From: Valencia hispanica
Lineage: Eukaryota > Chordata > Actinopteri > Cyprinodontiformes > Valenciidae
DNA: 64,000 bases
Assembly: GCA_963556495.2 (NCBI GenBank)
Contig: OY747713.1
Location: 4,121,821-4,185,820 of the forward strand
Reading direction: 5' to 3'
Shown: in pieces, positions 58,901-64,000 of the stretch
Layout: each line of letters begins with the position of its first letter
Position numbering within the stretch: the first letter of the stretch is position 1
Notes under the pieces: generated by a model
Databases searched by the model: none
Seen by the model: only the letters and a program-made list of their open reading frames with translations
What the model was told of the DNA's origin: nothing
Made by a program: the position numbers and the translations under genes

Positions 58901-61785
58901 TCAATGAACAAGACCTTTAATAATGTCACAACTGGAACTCCCTGATTTGGATGGCACAGACAGGCTGGAGGAACTCTAAAGTTTGAGGCAGTGAATATCA
59001 AATGAGGGATAATTAACCTGTGGTTATGATGTGCTCTGCTGAGGTGAACCAACAGGAGAGTAAAACCCCTTAAAGGGGTCTCCTGGACTGTGCCATACCT
59101 TAGATGTCAAAAGGTCCGATGGATAGGCCTTTGTTCAAGGATGCAGTGTCTGTCTGAAGGCATTGTCTCTGCGTTGGTGGGGGGGTCACGATGACTGGTG
59201 GCTCACTTCCATCTCTCTTGAGATTGTCTATTGCTGTCTCTTCCAGTGGGGTTGCCACATTTCCAAAAATTACTTTCCTGGACCTTGGTTCCACAATCTA
59301 GTTGCATTGGTGTAGATTCTCAGTCATCCAGGACATGATATTCTTGAGAGTTTAAATGAAGGCAACTGGTCTTTTCTTGTTGTCTTGAATACGTTTCGTC
59401 TCTCATCCAAGAGGCTTCTAGAAGCTTACGCAACCCTGATAGCCTCGTTAGGTATAACGATAGCCCCATTAGTGAGCCTTAACCATATTCTAATAAATCT
59501 GATGCTCCCAATCCAGTTTTCAAAACCGAAGAAGCCTCTTGGATGAAAGATGAAACATATTCAAGACAACAAGAAAAGTCTAGTTGCCTTCATTTAAACT
59601 CTCAAGAACACAATCGGGTTGGCATTTGAAGACGGTATTTGTGCGATCTACTGGTGTGCTGATTTCAGTTGTTGTGTCTGTGGACTTTAATGTATTGAAA
59701 ACTTCAAAATCAAAGATTGATTTGCAACACAGAGGATTTGTATAACACATTGAAATGCATTGACCCATGTCACCATTGTTGTCTACAGAACAATTTCCGG
59801 TTCTTAACCAAAACTGCTTGGTTACCATGTTGCATCACTCCATACAACATGGATGCAGAAATCCATACATGAAAGTGTAGTTTTGTTGCGATTATGTCAG
59901 GTTATGAGTCCTCTCCAGGTTCTGAAGTGGATCTCTTCTAAATGCTCCTCAGATGAAGATGCTGCCTCTCAACAAGAAAATCCAATCAGAACCTCCAAAC
60001 TGTCATCACAGACTACAACGCTGCTGGTTCTGGTCTGTCTGCTGGTTGTTGAGTCCTTCATTATTTGCAGACTCTGTGAGTTCACATTGGCCTATGCTTT
60101 CTCCTAATTTTACTTTCTTAAATGTTAAAATGATATTTTTGAATGCAATACCAGGTTTAGGGTTGTGTAAAAACTTTTGTCTTTCTTTACTCAGCTTTTG
60201 TCGTTTGGATGACCAATCAAACTATCCACTCCCTGAATGAAGCTCTGAGGACAAATTGCTGCGGTGAGACTGTTTGGGTTTGAAATTATCCACAAATTTC
60301 TGTGTCGGATCACAATAACATGGAGCTCACTATTTAGTTTTACAATATTAGCAGCATTTATCGGGTTAATTTTCACCGGTGTTCATCTGTTTTCAATAAC
60401 CAGTGCCACAAAATGTATTTTTATTCTGTAGGATTTTAACAAAATGAGGCTGAATGAAACTAAAATGTTCAATTTTTCATGTTTCAAAGCAGAAAGCGTA
60501 AATGTTCCACCCCCTGCAAAATTTCCAGCACCACCCCCACCTTCTTCATGTCCACCACCTGCTTCATGTCCTCCACCACCTATAGTCCCATCACCACCTA
60601 AATATCCACCGCCTCCTATATCTACACATCCTCCTAAATGTCCGACACCATCTAAATGCCCACCACCTCCTAAATGTTCGACACCCCATCCAGCTCCTAA
60701 ATGTCCACCACCTCCTACATGTCCACCTCCTCCTAAATGTCCGACACCATCTAAATGCCCACCACCTCCTCAATGTTCGACACCACCTCCAGCTCCTAAA
60801 TGTCCACCACCTCCTACATGTCCACCTCCTCCTAAATGTCCGACACCATCTAAATGCCCACCACCTCCTCAATGTTCGACACCACCTCCAGCTCCTAAAT
60901 GTCCACCACCTCCTACATGTCCACCTCCTCCTAAATGTTTGCCACCACCTAAATGTCCACCACCTCCTACATGTCCACCTCCCCCTAAGTGTCCGCCACC
61001 ACTTAAATGTACACCACCTCCTACATGTCCGCCACCACCTCAAGCTCCTACATGTCCACCACCTCCTTCATGCCCTCAACCTCCTCCACCAATTCCCATT
61101 CCAAGAAGGAGTAAGTGACTCAATTGCAGAAACATCCAGTATGTCTTCCACCTGATTTGCTGACGTACTTTCTTTGTTGCGTTGATAGACGAGCCACGTC
61201 TGAGTTGTGGAGCAGACTGGGACCTAAATGGGGAAAGATGCTATTATTACAATAGCGGATTATTATCATGGGAGAATAGCAGAAGATTCTGCAAAGATCG
61301 CGGAGGAGACCTGGTGAAGATAGACAGCAGAGAGGAGCAGGTTTGAAACACTGCTGGTTTCACAGAATTAATTATGTTCCTTCATCTCAGCATCATTTTC
61401 ATTAACTTCTCCTATTCAGTTGTACCTGCAGAGAAAACTCAGAGACATGATGGTGGAGAGGGATGAGAAGTTCTGGATTGGACTGACAAACTCAGGGAGA
61501 GACGATAGATGGTCTTGGGTGGACAGCTCATCACTGCACACAAGGTTTGATTGTTGTAAAAACACCTCCATCTTCAGAATAAAGGTAAACTATTTTATAT
61601 GAACTTGTCCCTTTTGACCTTTTAGTTTGAGTTTTTGGAGTTCTGGAGAACCAAATTCCCGGACATGTGTGCAATCTGATGGGACGCGGGATAGAGGACA
61701 GGGTGATCATCTGAGGTGTTGTTGTCAAAGCTCCCATGATGTTTCCTACAAAAGTATCTGTGAAATAGCAGCAGAAACTGGATAG
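52975..61785 (+). CDS. Lectin gene 7 (array unit 4): Cys/Pro-stalk C-type lectin-like receptor, about 424 aa
   Basis: Exon 1 is 52975-53002 (MSRLQKNTE), in unit 3; then 59953-60075, 60195-60263, 60493-61110, 61189-61340, 61420-61544 and 61626-61785, in frame. The stalk is as long as in gene 6, but here the QCSTPPPAPK block is the one present twice. The cysteine before YYY is kept (TGC at 61239-61241), and the CTLD end is CCCQSSHD, as in unit 2. The SICEK motif is SICEI (AAA to ATA), a change seen only here. Other features are as in the other array genes: membrane Glu, EPN without WND, no signalling motif in the tail. Confidence 0.75.
53754..54690. mobile_element. 5'-truncated palindromic Tc1, unit 4
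   Basis: 937-bp loop plus right arm with the shared TAG stop in the transposase frame (53745-54155). Confidence 0.85.
59341..59608. repeat. Hairpin inverted repeat, unit 4
   Basis: Counterpart of 23725-23975 with the longer loop, as in unit 2. Confidence 0.7.
60493..61110 (+). repeat. Cys/Pro stalk tandem repeat exon, unit 4 (expanded)
   Basis: 618 bp. One KCSTPHPAPK block is followed by two QCSTPPPAPK blocks, so the extra 99 bp comes from a different repeat than in unit 3. Confidence 0.9.
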
Positions 61786-61988
61786 ACTTAATCTGTTTGT
61801 GTGTAAAGTTCTCATCAGTCTAGAAAACAGTCTCAGTAAAGGTTCAAACAAGGATAATCTTGCCAAGCTTTTGTTTTTGCTCTTTGGTTTTGTATTTAAG
61901 ATGTGTATCTTGTGTAGCTTCCTTAATTTCTGCTACTTTCTATGGGTTTTCACTGTTTGTTTGTCCTGCCATCTACCTATTCCCGATT

Positions 61989-62450
61989 CAGTCCCCTTTT
62001 CCACCGAGCTGATTCCACTACTAGTTCTATAGCAGAGCCTGACTTGGCACCGCTCTTTGGTTTTTTTACCAACAAAGGTTTCAAACCTTAGCTTAACCCA
62101 GCACCAACTCCTTGGTGGGCCAGAGCTGGTGCTTGCTAAGAACTGCCTTCTCCCCGACCACATGGTGATGCAACCAAGGCATAGCACAGCACAAATTTTG
62201 TCGGAGCTCTCTGTGTTTTGTAATCAAATGTTGATGGTGCACCAAGAACATGTGGTGTACACATCTTTGCAAATCCCAAAAAAGTGTGGAAACACTATAG
62301 CAGCACTTGTAAGTGCATGATAAACTCGTCCATCAGTGGAAAAATGACTGGTTATTTTAAAAAATCCATTGACTAAGAACCGATCAAGCACTGACTCTGG
62401 CACCAGCACAGAACTATTATGGGTTATTTTTCAGGTGGAAAAGACCCGTG
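61989..62450. mobile_element. hAT-like MITE, unit 4
   Basis: Counterpart of 26257-26717, with an extra T in a T-run and several substitutions. Confidence 0.45.
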
Positions 62451-64000
62451 ATCTCTAACCCTAGAACATATTCTTCTTCAGCTCATTTAGTCCTACCTAG
62501 ATCCTACGGTTAGATCACCTTTTGTAGTTCTGTTAGCTCATTCAGGTCTTTAATGTTTTTGGTTACTTGTTTTTGAACCATAAATGTTATTTTGGGTTCC
62601 CACAATCCAGCCTTCCTCTGTTATTATCTCCTCCATTTTTCCATCATATACAAAACATACATGATGGCATGAAGATCTGATGATGGCTCAGTGTTGGATG
62701 TCATATCGATGACATCTTTTCAACTCCTGAGGATCCGGCAGAAAATACGACATCCGCCTCGGAGGGCCAGCCTGACAACAACTCTTCACGTCTTTGGGTT
62801 ATGAGAGTCTGGGTCATGAGGTCTATCCAGCCCCCAAAGGTCTGGATTATGATACCACTGTAGTCTGTGAGGATTGGGGCAACACTTATGGTCTGTTTGT
62901 GTGTAAAGTTCTCTTCAGTCTAGTAAACAGTCTCAGTACAGGTTCAAACAAGAATAATCTTGTCAAGCTTTTGTTTTTGCTCTTTGGTTTTGTATTTAAG
63001 ATGTGTATCTTGTGTAGCTTCCTTAATTTCTGCTACTTTCTATGGGTTTTCACTGTTTGTTTGTCCTGCCATCTACCTATTCCCGATTCAGTCCCCTTTT
63101 CCACCGAGCTGATTCCACTACTAGTTCTATAGCAGAGCCTGACTGGGTCATGAGGTCTATCCAGCCCCCAAAGGTCTGGATTATGATACCACTGCAGTCT
63201 ATGACGATTGGGGCGATGCTTATGGTATCACAAAATAGCAAATTAAACCCACAGTGCAATCTTTGAGGAAAAACATGACACTCAAGGTTTCTATCAACCA
63301 ACCCTAGCAGATACAGGACATGGCAGTCACTCCTTGTGCATCCAGTGGCGTCCAAAGTTAGTCCTCCAGGGCTGGTACCCAGCATGTTTTAGTTCTTTCC
63401 CTGATTCAAGACACCTGAATCAAATGATGTTTCATTAGCAGAACCTCTGCAGAAGTTTGACATACTGGGGAAGTAGTTAGACCTTTTGGAAAAGATGTGT
63501 TGGATTAGAGACTGTTCTACAACGGGCAGGACACCGGCCCTAAAGGACTTAGTTGTTTGAGATTCTGCAGGAGTTTTTCCTGTTGAAAAATGAACAGAAA
63601 TATTAGCTGGATTAGAGCCTAAATAAAAAACATGGCTGCTTGCATGTTTGTGTCACTCAAACAGCTGCATTAAGATTGAAAAGTCTTGTGAAAAAGTTTA
63701 GTGAATATAAATCAACAGGAAGTGGAAGCTGTGGTTTGACTGTTTATCATTAACCAAACTGAACTTAACTGCTCATATAAAAAAGTACAAAATAAAAATG
63801 TATTTAAATCCATGATTTTAAAGTTTGGACTAGTTTTAAATGTCTGTACAATTTATAAGACAGTAAAGCAGTAAAGCAGTAAATAAAAAGCTTGCAATGA
63901 AGATCAGAGTTTAAGAAAACTCTAAGAAAAGCAGCCTGTTCTGTAGCTTTAGGGTCATATGACCCAAAAAGAGTGCAGATCTTCATTGTTGCTCAATAGT

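Larger units (their letters stand above)
53754..64000. repeat. Lectin array unit 4 (cut by the window edge)
   Basis: The fourth unit is present for 10247 bp, to the position corresponding to about 28260 in unit 1. The first exon of any further gene and the array's right end lie beyond the window. It carries a few private indels, for example in the GCTCTCTCACTCC region near 58370 and a shortened stretch near 58510. Confidence 0.9.

Overview
The window looks like nuclear DNA of a teleost fish. It has intron-rich genes with GT-AG junctions, a Rex3-type (RTE) retrotransposon, Tc1/mariner DNA transposons, TTAA-target MITEs, hAT-like MITEs, LINE-2-tailed SINE-like fragments and a GGAT microsatellite. 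Its recognisable host genes are all on the + strand and belong to one family: type II membrane C-type lectin-like receptors. Each has a very short cytoplasmic exon, one transmembrane exon, a short neck exon, in most genes a proline/cysteine-rich stalk exon, and three exons encoding one C-type lectin-like domain (CTLD). Exon lengths (CTLD 152 + 125 + about 160-178 bp) and intron phases (1,1,1,1,0,2) are the same in every copy.

Layout. 1-939: 3' part of lectin gene 1. 1581-7213: transposon belt, comprising a TTAA MITE, a decayed Rex3 and a 2.9 kb giant foldback element built of 22-bp repeats around a zinc-ribbon reading frame. 7752-10668 and 11331-16121: two diverged copies of an older tandem duplication. 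The first carries a deletion-ridden pseudogene (gene 2) and the first exon of gene 3. The second carries the rest of gene 3, which is intact (predicted 269 aa), and a first exon that could serve gene 4. 16198-16450: a 74-bp tandem repeat. 17681-19046: a palindromic Tc1 derivative.

From 18172 to the end of the window there is a head-to-tail array of four nearly identical units of 11784, 11862 and 11936 bp, the fourth cut by the window edge. Each unit contains a 5'-truncated Tc1 piece (complete only in unit 1), a DIRS-like fragment, orphan neck and stalk exon relics, a hairpin repeat, the transmembrane-to-CTLD exons of one receptor, an hAT-like MITE, a partial internal duplication, a 136-bp TTAA MITE and the first exon of the receptor whose remaining exons lie in the next unit. 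Predicted proteins are about 392, 391, 424 and 424 aa.

The four array genes encode an unusual stalk of about 170-206 residues with about 20 or more cysteines spaced every 5-6 residues in proline. Its length has grown by 33-residue steps in units 3 and 4, from different internal repeats. The array CTLDs keep an EPN motif but have lost the WND-like motif and the third canonical cysteine. Markers around the lectin exons group units 1 with 3 and 2 with 4, while markers elsewhere group 1 with 2 and 3 with 4, which suggests recombination or gene conversion among copies. The left edge of the array falls within about 10 bp of the arm/loop border of the palindromic Tc1, which may have seeded the duplication. 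All gene models are read by eye from splice signals and frames; none is backed by transcripts.
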